Shown here: piece after piece, positions 20,179 to 31,257 of the stretch | Position numbering within the stretch: position 1 is the first letter of the stretch | Layout: each line of letters starts with the position of its first letter | Source: Marinobacter aromaticivorans | GTDB taxonomy: Bacteria > Pseudomonadota > Gammaproteobacteria > Pseudomonadales > Oleiphilaceae | DNA: 64,000 nt | Reading direction: 5' to 3' | Assembly: GCF_002806975.1 (NCBI RefSeq) | Contig: NZ_NIHD01000009.1 | Location: 62,001-126,000, forward strand | Translations under genes and position numbers: made by a program | The notes under the pieces: generated by a model | Told to the model about the DNA's origin: nothing | The model's input: only the letters and a program-made list of their open reading frames with translations | Database searches by the model: none

Positions 20179-21867
20179 TTAGTCAGAAAGGGGAGTTCGT
20201 GAAATGTAGGCGTTTCCGCTAAAAGGCGCCGGGGGAGTTACTTCAACCGTCAGGTAACCTGTGGACGGCGTGTCGTCAGCCTCTATGATAATGCACTGCA
20301 CAACTGGCGATTCTCTGTACGAGGTTGTTGTTGTGAACGACGCTGGTGCAACGATGCTCCCATTTGTTGTCGAGAAGTTTACGCTTGTCCCTCCAGGCGG
20401 TGGGCCTTCGACAGTATTGTCTTGGCTGTCGCTGAACACACCTGCAACTCTAACGCACACTTCGCCAACTGCTACGGGCGTAGTATAATTAACAACAATT
20501 GTGTCGCTAGCCATGAAGATCTTTGCAGTTTGCGTGATTTCAAGTAGCGAAGAGGTGCAGTTTGCTGACGTATCGGCGCATGCTGTTCCATTGTAGATGC
20601 CATTTTTTGCATCATATTGACCGTTGTCGTTGTAATCAAAGTATTCTTCGTCTGCGTCGCGTACACCATTTCGGTTGCGATCCAGAAAAGCTTCGCCTTT
20701 ATCATCGTTTGCTAAATTGAAGTTATCGTCAGCTGCGACGTATTTTCCGTCACTATTCAAATCTCTAAAGCTTTCCTCGCCTACAGTGCGGGCAAGAATA
20801 AGAACGACTCCATCTTCTGGTCTTGGGTCTTGGCTTATCCACTTCACTGAGCAAGCGCCATCCTGGAGTGTGCACTCACTCTGAACTGATCCGGCATTTG
20901 TCACATAGTTGACAATGGCATCGCTAATTCGGTTGTTGTTTCTATCTGCTGCTCTAATTACGATCGGCACTTCTACACCGTCGTAATTTCTTGCGTTTGG
21001 CAGGAAATTTTCCGTAACTGAGGCAGAAAAACTATCCTGATCTGGAATGGTTGCGCTGATAGAAATTGGTGCTGATGTTGTCTGAATCGGGACGCCAGTG
21101 TCCGGGGTGTACGTTGCTGTAACGCTCACTACAGTTGCAACTGTTCCCGCGTTGACTCGAGTAGTGGCGAGGCCTTTCTCATCGCTTTCGGTCAAGGATT
21201 GGGAAAGAGAAATTCCCCCCAGCGTAGTTGAAAGAGAAAACGTTATCTGCTCGCCTGTAGTTATTGGGTTGCCGTTTTTATCTGCAAGCCGGAAGGTCAC
21301 TGCCGAGACGCTTGGTCTCGAACTGTTGGAGCTTCCGCTTAGTGCAATCGAATCCGGGGTTGCGCTGACGTACTCAAGCTCGCCAATTTCAGGGGCTGCA
21401 ACAGAAATATTTGCGATCGCTGAAGATCCGTTTTCCAGTCGAGCGGTTATCGTGTCGGGGCCAGCACAGCCTGCCTCATATGTCGTGCTGAAGGATCCTG
21501 AGGCGGTTGTTACGGTACGGTCAAATATTGCAGTTTGGCAGAGGGAAGAAATGGCAACGGAGGTTTCCTCTGCATTGTATATAGTGTTTCCGTCCGCTGC
21601 GTTAACCACATTAAACTCGAGCCTGGTAGAACCACCTGCTGAGAGTGATGTTGCGGAAACTTTCATTTGACCTGATTGAAACGTCGAGCCGCTGCCGGTG
21701 CCAAGTTCAAGCGTTACTGTTTGCTCGTTTTCACCGCCAGTCGTTCCCCCTGTGTTAGCTCCACCGCCGGTGCTTACAAGGGGAGTTGAGTTTTCATCCC
21801 CGCCGCAGGCAGCAAGTATGAGGGCTAATGAAATTGCCGAAGCGCGCGCAAGGAGTTTCCCTGACAT
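20179..21867 (-). CDS. Ig-like (Big_1-type) surface lipoprotein with EF-hand-like calcium loops
   Basis: 562-aa predicted outer-membrane lipoprotein. Signal peptide with lipobox LAAC (lipidated C21, +2 Gly). The ATG at 21867 follows TGGAG at 7 nt, and the longer upstream reading is unsupported. A Gly/Thr linker (25-50) leads into at least two bacterial Ig-like beta-sandwich modules (about 165-275 and 280-360, with AVTFRLADKNGNPITTGEQI and VPIVIRAADRNNNRISDA). Three calcium-loop-like segments follow: DLNSDGKY at 369, DRNRNGVRDADE at 396 and DYNDNGQYD at 411. Eight further cysteines suggest disulfides. It is AT-richer than its neighbours (20881-20940 is 26/60 GC) and interrupts the usual priA-argS adjacency. 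Function unknown; adhesion or surface display is only a guess. Confidence 0.8.
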   Translation of the reverse strand: MSGKLLARASAISLALILAACGGDENSTPLVSTGGGANTGGTTGGENEQTVTLELGTGSGSTFQSGQMKVSATSLSAGGSTRLEFNVVNAADGNTIYNAEETSVAISSLCQTAIFDRTVTTASGSFSTTYEAGCAGPDTITARLENGSSAIANISVAAPEIGELEYVSATPDSIALSGSSNSSRPSVSAVTFRLADKNGNPITTGEQITFSLSTTLGGISLSQSLTESDEKGLATTRVNAGTVATVVSVTATYTPDTGVPIQTTSAPISISATIPDQDSFSASVTENFLPNARNYDGVEVPIVIRAADRNNNRISDAIVNYVTNAGSVQSECTLQDGACSVKWISQDPRPEDGVVLILARTVGEESFRDLNSDGKYVAADDNFNLANDDKGEAFLDRNRNGVRDADEEYFDYNDNGQYDAKNGIYNGTACADTSANCTSSLLEITQTAKIFMASDTIVVNYTTPVAVGEVCVRVAGVFSDSQDNTVEGPPPGGTSVNFSTTNGSIVAPASFTTTTSYRESPVVQCIIIEADDTPSTGYLTVEVTPPAPFSGNAYISRTPLSD

Positions 21868-22064
21868 TTTTGATCTCCAGTTTCCGTTACAGCAAAAGCC
21901 TCTAAATGCGTGTTCCCGGCGTGATCGCCGCAAGCTAAAGTGCATTTACAGATTTGATTGTTAATTTGCGGAAAAGCATAGCATAGGTTCCGCTCGTGCA
22001 ATGCTCATTAGTATGCATTTATGCAATTCTTTGTAACGCCGTGAAGTCCGTTGGGTTCTGAGAC

Positions 22065-24239
22065 CTAGCCAGTTTCCTGGGGATCTACATCGATCATCCA
22101 TTTAGCGCCCTTCGGGTACCTTTTTTCCTCAAGTGACTGGCAAATATCTTTCAGCAGCCTGTTGAGGCGTGTCCGGTTGGAGGTGTTCAGCACGAGTTGC
22201 GCCCGGTGTCTGTCGGCACGCCGTGCGATCAGTGCGGGCAATGGCCCCCAGATTTCGATGCCGGGTGCGGCTGCAAGGGGTTTTATGCCGTCCAGTATCT
22301 GCAGGCTCTGTTCCATGGTGTCGGCTTCGGCGCGGAAGATGGCCATGGCGCGGAAGGGTGGAAACAGCCCCGCTTCGCGTTCCCGGAGGAGTTGATCGGC
22401 CATCTCCAGATAGCGCCCATGGCAGAGCGTTCTCAGCAGGGGGTGATCACTGTGGCAGGTTTGCACAACCACTTTGCCGGCCTTGGTTCCGCGCCCGGCG
22501 CGCCCGCTCACCTGGAGCAGCGTCTGGATCAGTTGTTCCGGTGCCCTGAAATCGACGCTGAAAAGCCCGCCGTCGGCGTTGATGACAACCACCAGCGTTA
22601 CGTTGGGGAAGTCATGACCCTTTGCCAGCATCTGGGTGCCCACCAGGATGCAGGGCTTTCCTGTATTTACCTGTTTCAGAATGCTCTGAATGCTGCCTTT
22701 TCGCTGCGTGCTGTCGCGGTCAACGCGAACCACGGGCGTGTCCGGAAAGTGCGCGGCGAGTACCTCCTCGGTTTGTTCGGTGCCCTGGCCCACAGGTTTG
22801 AAGGCTTCGCTTTTGCAATGCGGGCAGGTCTCTGTGGCCGGGGCCTGGTAATCACAGTGGTGGCAGCGCATGGCGCGGTCGCGGCGATGGTAGGTGAGCC
22901 GTGTATCGCAGCGTGGGCACTCCACCATATGCCCGCAGTCGAAACACATCATAACCGGTGCAAATCCGCGGCGGTTTACAAACACCAGTGCCTGGTTGCC
23001 GCGATCCAGTGTTTTACGGAGCGCTTGCAGGGCAGGGCGGGAGAGGCCTCCTTCCAGTGGCCGGCTGCGTATGTCCAGCAGGCTGATTGCTGGTGGCAAG
23101 GCCTTGCCTGCCCGCTCCTCAAGGCGAATGAGCCGATACTTTCCGTTGAGGGCGTTGTGGTAGGATTCAAGGGAGGGTGTGGCGGAACCCAGAATAACCG
23201 GGCAGTGGTTCAGGTGGGCGCGATAAACCGCCATATCCCTGCCGGAATAGCGAAAGCCCTCGCCCTGTTTGTAAGAGCTGTCGTGCTCCTCGTCTACAAT
23301 CAGTGTTTTCAGTGAGGTAAAGGGTAGCAGCACCGCCGAGCGTGTGCCGATGAGAATAATGGGCTCTCCGTTACGGATTTTCAGCCAGGCGCTCAGGCGC
23401 TCACTGTCGTTAAGAGCCGAGTGCCACACCAGAATGCGTTCGCCGAAGTAGTGTTTGAATCGTGCAACGGTCTGGGGTGTCAGGTTGATTTCGGGCACCA
23501 GTACCAGTGCCTGATCCCGGGCGGAGAGGTTCTGTTTGAGGTAGTGCAGGTAGACCTCTGTTTTGCCACTGCCGGTAATGCCGTATAAAAGGGAAGCGCT
23601 GAAGCCGTCCCGCGGCAGAGGAAGTTGAGAGGCAGCGCCGAGCTGCGCTGCCGACAGTTTCGGCGCCTCGATGGCTTCATTGCCCGGCCGGCTTCGAGGA
23701 TTTTCCCTTGCGGGTGTTACAGCTTTGATCAGTTCTTTGCTGGCGAGGGTTTGCAGTTGCTGGCGGCTGAAACCGGCTTTGAGGATATCACTGCTTTTGG
23801 CGCCCTCGCTGTGTTGTGCAATCCAGTCCAGCAGGTTTTTTTGTTTGTGGGCGTTCGCCGGCAAGGTGGCACTGCTTCCGCAGGCTTGCCACCAGTCTTC
23901 ACTTTTTTCGGCGGCCGGCCGGCCCCGTCTCAGAGCCGGCGGCAGGGCTGTAAACAGGCATTCTCCCAGCGGGTGCTGGTAATAGTTGCTGGCCCAGCTC
24001 AGGAGCCTGAATGTCTCCCGGGGCAAGGCTGGCCAGTTCTCCAGTTCGCTGTGGACAGGTTTCAGGGTGATGCCTTCCGGCGGCTGGATGTCGGTTTCGA
24101 CCACCAGGCCGATGGCCTGTTGGCGGCCAAAGGGGATCCTCACGCGCTGGCCGGGTTCCAGCGTAAGCCCGTCCGGTACAATATAGTCAAAGAGCCTTCT
24201 TAAGGGGCGATTTAACGCAATGCGAACTGTGGATGGCAC
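22065..24239 (-). CDS. priA: Primosomal protein N' (replication restart helicase PriA)
   Basis: Superfamily 2 3'-5' helicase that reloads DnaB at stalled forks. About 724 aa. N-terminal 3' DNA-binding domain (IALNRPLRRLFDYIVPDG), Walker A GITGSGKTEVYL, DEEH box VDEEHDSSYKQ, and the zinc-binding insertion with paired CxxC motifs (CFDCGH, CPRCDT, CHHCDY, CPHCKS). GTG at 24239 is preferred as start because AGGGAG lies 6 nt before it and MPSTVRIALNRPL matches family N-termini. ATG at 24266 would add nine residues. It is divergent from rpmE. Confidence 0.96.
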   Translation of the reverse strand: MPSTVRIALNRPLRRLFDYIVPDGLTLEPGQRVRIPFGRQQAIGLVVETDIQPPEGITLKPVHSELENWPALPRETFRLLSWASNYYQHPLGECLFTALPPALRRGRPAAEKSEDWWQACGSSATLPANAHKQKNLLDWIAQHSEGAKSSDILKAGFSRQQLQTLASKELIKAVTPARENPRSRPGNEAIEAPKLSAAQLGAASQLPLPRDGFSASLLYGITGSGKTEVYLHYLKQNLSARDQALVLVPEINLTPQTVARFKHYFGERILVWHSALNDSERLSAWLKIRNGEPIILIGTRSAVLLPFTSLKTLIVDEEHDSSYKQGEGFRYSGRDMAVYRAHLNHCPVILGSATPSLESYHNALNGKYRLIRLEERAGKALPPAISLLDIRSRPLEGGLSRPALQALRKTLDRGNQALVFVNRRGFAPVMMCFDCGHMVECPRCDTRLTYHRRDRAMRCHHCDYQAPATETCPHCKSEAFKPVGQGTEQTEEVLAAHFPDTPVVRVDRDSTQRKGSIQSILKQVNTGKPCILVGTQMLAKGHDFPNVTLVVVINADGGLFSVDFRAPEQLIQTLLQVSGRAGRGTKAGKVVVQTCHSDHPLLRTLCHGRYLEMADQLLREREAGLFPPFRAMAIFRAEADTMEQSLQILDGIKPLAAAPGIEIWGPLPALIARRADRHRAQLVLNTSNRTRLNRLLKDICQSLEEKRYPKGAKWMIDVDPQETG

Positions 24240-24506
24240 TGCGTGCTCCCTTGTGAATCTGGTCATTTCGGTATCTGCTTATCCCGCCTGCTCCCCGGCA
24301 TGGCCCCGGGGCCGGGCCAGAGCAAAGAGCATCTGTTGACAAGGCTTGCCTGCCGAGATGATTGCAAGTAAGATTCGCGATCTGTTTTGCGGCAGGGCAT
24401 GATTGTGCCCCGTCTTCTCCATTGATTCAAACATGCGGTGCCTGGCACCAGGGCAGAAGTTCAAGTGCCCCCGATCAGGTAGCGGCATGACCCATAGAGG
24501 TTCGCC

Positions 24507-24728
24507 ATGAAAGAAGGTATTCACCCCAAGTACGAAGACATTACCGCAACCTGCTCTTGCGGCAATGTAATCAAGACCCGCTCTACTGTCGGCCACGATC
24601 TGCAGCTCGACGTTTGCTCACAGTGCCACCCGTTCTACACTGGCAAGCAGAAGGTTATGGACACAGGCGGCCGTATCGATCGTTTCCAGAAGCGTTTTGG
24701 TGGTCGTATCGGTGGCAAGAAAGACTGA
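24507..24728 (+). CDS. rpmE: 50S ribosomal protein L31 (zinc-binding form)
   Basis: 73-aa protein starting [20 protein letters not shown]. The CxC...CxxC cysteines (CSC at 16-18, CSQC at 37-40) mark the C+ form that binds zinc, as opposed to the zinc-free ykgM/rpmE2 paralogue. It is divergent from priA and closed by a strong terminator 12 nt after the stop. The 240-nt gap before it shows no further gene. Confidence 0.97.
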   Translation: MKEGIHPKYEDITATCSCGNVIKTRSTVGHDLQLDVCSQCHPFYTGKQKVMDTGGRIDRFQKRFGGRIGGKKD

Positions 24729-24740
24729 TTCTGCTGCAGA

Positions 24741-24778
24741 ACTACAAAAAAAGCGCCGCCCGGCGCTTTTTTTGTAGT
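24741..24778. terminator. Bidirectional intrinsic terminator after rpmE
   Basis: An 18-bp perfect hairpin, with ACTACAAAAAAAGCGCCG pairing to its complement around a CC loop. The GC-rich top is flanked by seven A and seven T, so it can terminate on either strand. Confidence 0.93.
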
Positions 24779-24959
24779 TGAAGCAAAAATACCGGCCAGA
24801 TTTTTGATTATACGCAATTAGCCGTATTGACTGATTAAAAACTGTCCGTCTTGCCCTTGTCGTTTCGGGATGAGCGCGCCATAATGTCGCGCTCCTTCAG
24901 GCTGGCTCCTGCCTCCTGTTGGTCTATTACCTTTAAACGTGACAAACGGAACAGTGGCA

Positions 24960-26225
24960 ATGTCTCAAGATCTGAAAGAAGCAGCCCTTGAATATCACGC
25001 CAAGCCGCGGCCTGGAAAGCTGAGTGTTGAAATCACCAAGCCAACAGCGACCGCCCGCGATCTTTCTCTGGCATACAGCCCCGGGGTTGCCGAGCCGGTC
25101 CGCGAGATCGCCAGGGACCCGGAAAACGCCTACAAGTACACTGCCAAGGGCAACCTTGTGGCCGTTATTTCTGACGGTACTGCGATTCTTGGTCTGGGGA
25201 ATCTGGGCCCGCTGGCAAGCAAGCCGGTAATGGAAGGCAAAGGCGTTCTGTTCAAGCGCTTTGCCGGAATTGATGTGTTCGATATCGAAGTCAATTCCGA
25301 AAGCCCGCAGGCGTTCATTGAAACCGTTGAGCGTATTGCTGACACCTTTGGCGGCATTAACCTTGAGGACATCAAGGCGCCTGAGTGTTTTGAAATTGAG
25401 CGCGCGCTGATCGAAAAGTGCAATGTGCCCGTCTTCCACGATGACCAGCACGGTACAGCAATTGTTACTGCCGCAGGCATGATCAATGCTCTGGAGTTGC
25501 AGGGCAAGAAGATTGAAGAAGCAAAAGTGGTTTGCCTGGGTGCGGGCGCCGCTGCAATCGCCTGTATGAAGTTGTTGATCAGTTGTGGCGTCAGCCCTGA
25601 AAATATTTACATGCTTGACCGCAAGGGCGTAATTCACTCGGGCCGTGATGATCTCAATCAGTACAAGGCGATGTTCGCCAACGATACGGACAAGCGTACC
25701 CTGGATGACGCAATTGACGGTGCGGATGTATTCCTCGGCCTCTCTGGCCCGGATCTTCTGACTGCTGATCAGCTCAAGAAAATGGCACCTAATCCGGTTG
25801 TGTTTGCCTGCTCCAATCCGGACCCGGAAATCGATCCGGCGGTAGCGCATGCAGCCCGTGATGATCTGATTATGGCTACGGGCCGTTCAGACTATCCGAA
25901 CCAGGTGAATAACGTACTGGGTTTCCCGTTTATCTTCCGCGGTGCGCTCGACGTTCGTGCAACCTGCATCAACGAGGAAATGAAAGTGGCAGCGGTAACG
26001 GCAATTCGCGAGCTGGCGAAAGAGCCTGTGCCACAGGAAATCTGCGAAGCCTACGGTGCCGACAGCTTTGAGTTTGGAAAAGATTACATCATTCCCAAGC
26101 CCATGGATGTCCGCTTGCTGGAAGTTGTTCCGGCTGCTGTGGCCCGTGCTGCCGTGGATTCCGGTGTTGCCCGTAATGACTACCCCGCACACTATCCACT
26201 GATGAGCATGGATGACATCATCTGA
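24960..26225 (+). CDS. maeB: Malic enzyme (short form, without phosphotransacetylase domain)
   Basis: Oxidatively decarboxylates malate to pyruvate with NAD(P). About 421 aa, so it lacks the C-terminal phosphotransacetylase-like domain of E. coli MaeB. Signatures: SLAYSPGVAEPVREIA, KGNLVAVISDGTAILGLGN, VFHDDQHGTAIV and the Rossmann motif LGAGAAAIA. ATG 24960 (MSQDLKEAALEYH) is chosen because GGA lies 9 nt upstream. A GTG at 24939 in the same frame is possible. Cofactor preference cannot be read with confidence. It converges on ponA across a bidirectional terminator. Confidence 0.94.
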   Translation: MSQDLKEAALEYHAKPRPGKLSVEITKPTATARDLSLAYSPGVAEPVREIARDPENAYKYTAKGNLVAVISDGTAILGLGNLGPLASKPVMEGKGVLFKRFAGIDVFDIEVNSESPQAFIETVERIADTFGGINLEDIKAPECFEIERALIEKCNVPVFHDDQHGTAIVTAAGMINALELQGKKIEEAKVVCLGAGAAAIACMKLLISCGVSPENIYMLDRKGVIHSGRDDLNQYKAMFANDTDKRTLDDAIDGADVFLGLSGPDLLTADQLKKMAPNPVVFACSNPDPEIDPAVAHAARDDLIMATGRSDYPNQVNNVLGFPFIFRGALDVRATCINEEMKVAAVTAIRELAKEPVPQEICEAYGADSFEFGKDYIIPKPMDVRLLEVVPAAVARAAVDSGVARNDYPAHYPLMSMDDII

Positions 26226-26246
26226 CTGATGGCACCATGAATAAAC

Positions 26247-26279
26247 AAAAAAACCGGCGGTGATCCCGCCGGTTTTTTT
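26247..26279. terminator. Bidirectional terminator between maeB and ponA
   Basis: AACCGGCGG pairs with CCGCCGGTT around TGAT. The stem is flanked by A7 on the left and T7 on the right, so it serves both converging genes. Confidence 0.93.
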
Positions 26280-26312
26280 ATGGATGCCTGCTTGTATGGT
26301 GGGGGCGGTTGC

Positions 26313-28823
26313 TCAGAAAATCTGGCGCGAGATGCCGTCGCCGTTCCCGCTGCTGCCCGGCCTTTCATCTTCAGCCGCAAGGGCAGGAGGGGCATCTTCT
26401 TCTTTGAAAATTTCAAAGGTGCCGTCTTCACCGGGCCTTGCGCGCTTGCCGGTTTCCGGGTTGATGCGGATATTCACGATGCCGTTCGGTCTTGGCATAA
26501 ACGCAGGCGGCTCTCCTTCCAGTGCGACTTTCATATAGTCTATCCAGATGGGCAACGCCGTACTTGCCCCGAATTCTCTCCGGCCCAGGGGGGCGGGTTG
26601 ATCGAAGCCCACCCATACGGTGGTGGCCAGGTTGTGATTAAAACCTGCAAACCAGGTGTCCCGCTGTTCGTTGGTTGTGCCTGTTTTCCCGGCAATGTCA
26701 TCCCGCCCCAGTGCCAGAGCCCGGCGCCCGGTTCCGCGTTTAACCACATCCCGGAGCATTGAGTGCAAAATGTAAACGGAGCGTTCATCAGCAAGCCGGC
26801 GCATGGTCCGTGTTTCGGGGGCGGTTTCCTCTGTGATTGCCGGCGTATTATCGGTTTTTTCAATAGTGTCAGCCGGGTCTGTTTCTTCTGTATCGCAGTT
26901 CCGGTCACACAGAACGACGTCCGGAGCCTCGTATATGACTTCTCCGTTCACATCCGTAATGCTCTGGATCAGAAATGGCTCTACGTCGTAACCACCATTG
27001 GCGATAACTGCCAGCCCCCGTGCCAGCTCCATGGGCGAGAGCTGGCCGCTGCCCAGCGACAGGGAGAGGTCTTTGGGCATGCTCTCGGTCGGAACCTTGA
27101 GCTGGTCGAGGTAGTCCAGAGTCTGGGGGATGCCGAGATCCCGCAACAGCCGGATGGAAACCAGGTTGCGGGAGCGGTAAAGAGCCTTGCGCAGCGTAGT
27201 GGGGCCATAAAACTGGCCCGATGAATTCTGCGGGCGCCAGGCCGTTTCGAGCTCCGAGTCATCAAAAACGATGGGAGCGTCGTTATAAATGGTGGCGGGA
27301 GTCATGCCGTTTTCCAGGGCCGCCAGATACAGGAATGGCTTGAAGGTGGAGCCCGGCTGGCGCCTGGCTTGTGTGGCGCGGTTATACTTGCTTTGCCCGA
27401 AGCTGTAGCCGCCTGCAAGCGCCTCTATGGCGCCGGTTTTCGCTTCGAGAGAAATCAGTGCTCCTTCGACTTTCGGTACCTGCATGAGTGAAACTTTCAC
27501 GGCCTCATCAATGCCCGAGGTGTCGTCTTCTGCAGGCTCGCCGTTTCCCGAAACTGCCGGGGCCTTTGCCACTTCATCCACCCGAACGTAAACAACATCG
27601 CCAACGCTCACAACATCCGAGGGTTTTTCCGGCTCCGGGCCGGTCAGGTTCTCGGTTTTGTAGCGGCGGGCCCATTGCATGGACTCGAACGGCATGATGG
27701 CGGGGCCGAACCGGCGAACGTGGGCGCGGGCTTCGCCCTTGTCGTCATCAACCGCGGTAATCACCGCAGGCATCAGCGATTCTATCCGGGGATAGTTCAG
27801 CATGGTGCCGGAAAGGTCGCCGCCAGCCAGGGTTTCGGGGTCAAGTTCGCCAATGGGGCCACGGAAGCCATGCCTGCGATCGTAGGCTTCAAGGCCCCTT
27901 CTGAGAGCGTCGGTAGCTGTCTGCTGCTCTTTGCTGTCAACGGTCAGGGTAACCGTGTAGCCATCTGTATAGGCATCTTCGCCGAAACGCCTGACCATTT
28001 CGGCCCGGGCCATTTCCGCAACATAGTCGGCATCCACTTCGGCTTCCGTGGCATTGTAGGTCGCCGTCAGCGGCGCCTGGACAGCGAGTTCATAGGCATC
28101 CGGGCTGATAAAGCCGAGTTCCTTCATGCGGCCAAGAATCCAGTCCCTGCGAATCAGGGCGCGCTGGGGATTGGCGAGAGGGTTGTATGCCGATGGTGCT
28201 TTGGGCAGGCCCGCCAGCATGGCCATTTGCGCCAGGGATAATTCGTTTACCGGCTTGTTGTAATAAACCTGAGCCGCAGCGGCGATACCGTAAGCCCGGT
28301 TACCCAGGTAAATTTTGTTCAGGTACAGCTCAAGAATGCGGTTTTTGTCCAGCTCGCGCTCTATCTGAAGAGCAAGAAGTATCTCGTTGAACTTGCGAAT
28401 AAACGTCCGATCACGTGACAAAAAGTAATTTTTTGCAACCTGCATTGTGATGGTGCTGCCCCCGGACTGGATGGAGCCGGTAGAGACGAGTTCGATGGCA
28501 GCCCGCACCAGGCCTTTGATGTCGACCCCGAAGTGCTCGTAAAAACGGGCGTCTTCCGCGGCCATAAAGGCTTGTAACTGAATTGTTGGGATCTGTTCGA
28601 TTGTGATCGGTGCCCTTCTCTTTTCACCGAATTCTGCTATTAATCTGTTGTCTTTGCTATACACCCGCAGCGGCGTCTGGAGTTTTATATCCAGAAGTTG
28701 CTCAACCGGGGGAAGGCCGGGACGAAGGTAGAGATAGAAGCCTGAGCCAAGGATAACGGCGACACTCAGTCCGGTGAGAAATAACCAGGCAAAAAGGCGA
28801 GATGTACGCAACAAATGGGACAT
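26313..28823 (-). CDS. mrcA: Penicillin-binding protein 1A (bifunctional transglycosylase/transpeptidase)
   Basis: Class A PBP that polymerises and cross-links peptidoglycan at the inner membrane. 836 aa. N-terminal TM anchor (about residues 9-31), GT51 domain with the catalytic glutamate in AAEDARFYEHFG and GGSTITMQVAKNYFL, an OB-like insertion (about 310-430), then a transpeptidase domain with SxxK in PGSTFKPFLYL, SRN in YRSRNLVSIRL and KTG in AGKTGTTNEQ. It is divergent from the pilM operon (195-bp gap), as in Pseudomonas, where the gene is called ponA. Confidence 0.97.
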   Translation of the reverse strand: MSHLLRTSRLFAWLFLTGLSVAVILGSGFYLYLRPGLPPVEQLLDIKLQTPLRVYSKDNRLIAEFGEKRRAPITIEQIPTIQLQAFMAAEDARFYEHFGVDIKGLVRAAIELVSTGSIQSGGSTITMQVAKNYFLSRDRTFIRKFNEILLALQIERELDKNRILELYLNKIYLGNRAYGIAAAAQVYYNKPVNELSLAQMAMLAGLPKAPSAYNPLANPQRALIRRDWILGRMKELGFISPDAYELAVQAPLTATYNATEAEVDADYVAEMARAEMVRRFGEDAYTDGYTVTLTVDSKEQQTATDALRRGLEAYDRRHGFRGPIGELDPETLAGGDLSGTMLNYPRIESLMPAVITAVDDDKGEARAHVRRFGPAIMPFESMQWARRYKTENLTGPEPEKPSDVVSVGDVVYVRVDEVAKAPAVSGNGEPAEDDTSGIDEAVKVSLMQVPKVEGALISLEAKTGAIEALAGGYSFGQSKYNRATQARRQPGSTFKPFLYLAALENGMTPATIYNDAPIVFDDSELETAWRPQNSSGQFYGPTTLRKALYRSRNLVSIRLLRDLGIPQTLDYLDQLKVPTESMPKDLSLSLGSGQLSPMELARGLAVIANGGYDVEPFLIQSITDVNGEVIYEAPDVVLCDRNCDTEETDPADTIEKTDNTPAITEETAPETRTMRRLADERSVYILHSMLRDVVKRGTGRRALALGRDDIAGKTGTTNEQRDTWFAGFNHNLATTVWVGFDQPAPLGRREFGASTALPIWIDYMKVALEGEPPAFMPRPNGIVNIRINPETGKRARPGEDGTFEIFKEEDAPPALAAEDERPGSSGNGDGISRQIF

Positions 28824-29009
28824 TTTTTTCTGACAACTGTTGGATATAGGTCTATCATTTGAGAAATTGCTTTAGGAAGGATGAGTCGCTTCACCGTCGC
28901 AAAAGTTCCCAGCCGAAGAAGAGCGGGTATTGTAAACGGAATAATGAAGAAATTCTCTTAAATAAAAAACACATAACACATGTAACCGGGTGCATCTAAC
29001 CAGGTATAG

Positions 29010-30082
<1,073 letters not shown>

Positions 30083-30083
<1 letters not shown>

Positions 30084-30649
30084 TGGCAAAAATCAACCTC
30101 AGGCCCTGGCGCGAGGAGCTCAGGGCAGAGAAGCAGAAGCAGTTTGTAGTCATGGTGCTGGGGGCGGCGATTATCGCTGCCGGCCTCACATTCCTGTGGA
30201 GTTCCGATCTCGACAGCAACATTGCTTATCAGCAATCAAGAAACGCCTATATTGAGTCTGCCACCAAAAAGCTGGATGCACAGATTCGTGAGATAGACAG
30301 TCTCAAACGCAAACGCGATGAACTGCTGGCGCGCATGAAGGTGATCCAGGACCTGCAAGGCAAGCGTCCCGTTATTGTTCGCGTCTTTGACGAGCTGGTG
30401 CGAACCCTGCCGGACGGTCTTTACTATACAGATCTGAAGAAGACCGACGATGTTTTGAGTATTGTCGGTATGGCCGAATCAAACAGCCGCGTATCAACCC
30501 TGATGCGGCAGCTTGAGGAGTCCGAGTGGTTCACCAGCCCGAACCTCTCCAACGTGTCATCAGCAGACAGTCGTCGTGCGGGGTATAGCCAGTTCAACAT
30601 GACTGTAAAACAGAAAACACCTGAGCCCGAAGGGGAGGATAAGTCATGA
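30083..30649 (+). CDS. pilN: Type IV pilus inner-membrane protein PilN
   Basis: 188 aa. The N-terminal AKINLRPWREELR carries the conserved INLLPWR-like PilM-binding motif. It is followed by a TM helix (MVLGAAIIAAGLTFLW, about 23-38), a coiled-coil (about 50-95) and a periplasmic ferredoxin-like domain. It forms heterodimers with PilO that link the cytoplasmic motor to the secretin. Its ATG overlaps the pilM stop, and its stop overlaps the pilO start by 4 nt. Confidence 0.95.
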
Positions 30650-31257
30650 GCCTCGCGGACTCACTCAAAAGCCTTAATGAATTTGACATCAACGATCTAG
30701 ATATAAACAACGCGGGCATCTGGCCGGCGCCCATCAAGGCAATTGTTGTCCTGATTGTTTTCGGTCTGATTATGGGCGGTGGTTACTGGTTCTTTATCAA
30801 AGACCAGTATGTGCAGCTCGACCGGGTTGAAAAAACAGAGCAGGATTTGCGCAAAAAGTACGAAGAGAAGGCGTACCAGGTTGCCAATCTGGAGGTTTTC
30901 AAGGCGCAGATGGTTGAAATGGAAGAAACCTTTGGCGCCCTGGTGCGGCAGCTTCCCAGTGAAACGGAAGTGCCCGGCCTGCTGGAAGATATCACCAATA
31001 CAGCGCTGGGTAGCGGGCTTGCCCTGCAGGAAGTGAAGCTGCAACCTGAACGGAAGCGGGATTTCTACTCCGAGCTGCCGATCAATATCCGGGTTTCAGG
31101 CACCTATCACGAGCTGGCGTCCTTTGTAAGCAGTGTTGCCAGCCTCCCAAGGATTGTGACCCTGCACGATTTAACCATTAAACCAACTGGCGGAGACGGT
31201 GATCAGCTTGATATGCAGGTTGTTGCCCGTACCTACCGCTACCGGGCTGGAGAATGA
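30646..31257 (+). CDS. pilO: Type IV pilus inner-membrane protein PilO
   Basis: 203 aa with a short cytoplasmic N-terminus, TM segment IKAIVVLIVFGLIMGGGYWF (about 27-46), a charged coiled-coil (about 55-95) and a periplasmic domain including VKLQPERKRDFYSELPI, the usual PilO layout. Partner of PilN. ATGA overlaps join it to pilN upstream and pilP downstream, so the operon is tightly coupled. Confidence 0.95.
   Translation: MSLADSLKSLNEFDINDLDINNAGIWPAPIKAIVVLIVFGLIMGGGYWFFIKDQYVQLDRVEKTEQDLRKKYEEKAYQVANLEVFKAQMVEMEETFGALVRQLPSETEVPGLLEDITNTALGSGLALQEVKLQPERKRDFYSELPINIRVSGTYHELASFVSSVASLPRIVTLHDLTIKPTGGDGDQLDMQVVARTYRYRAGE

Noticed and set aside
18996..20222. 408-codon open frame antisense to argS
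   Set aside because: Composition is that of an antisense shadow, and argS motifs are intact on the other strand.
22197..23315. 372-codon open frame antisense to priA
   Set aside because: Shadow frame; the PriA zinc and helicase motifs lie on the minus strand.
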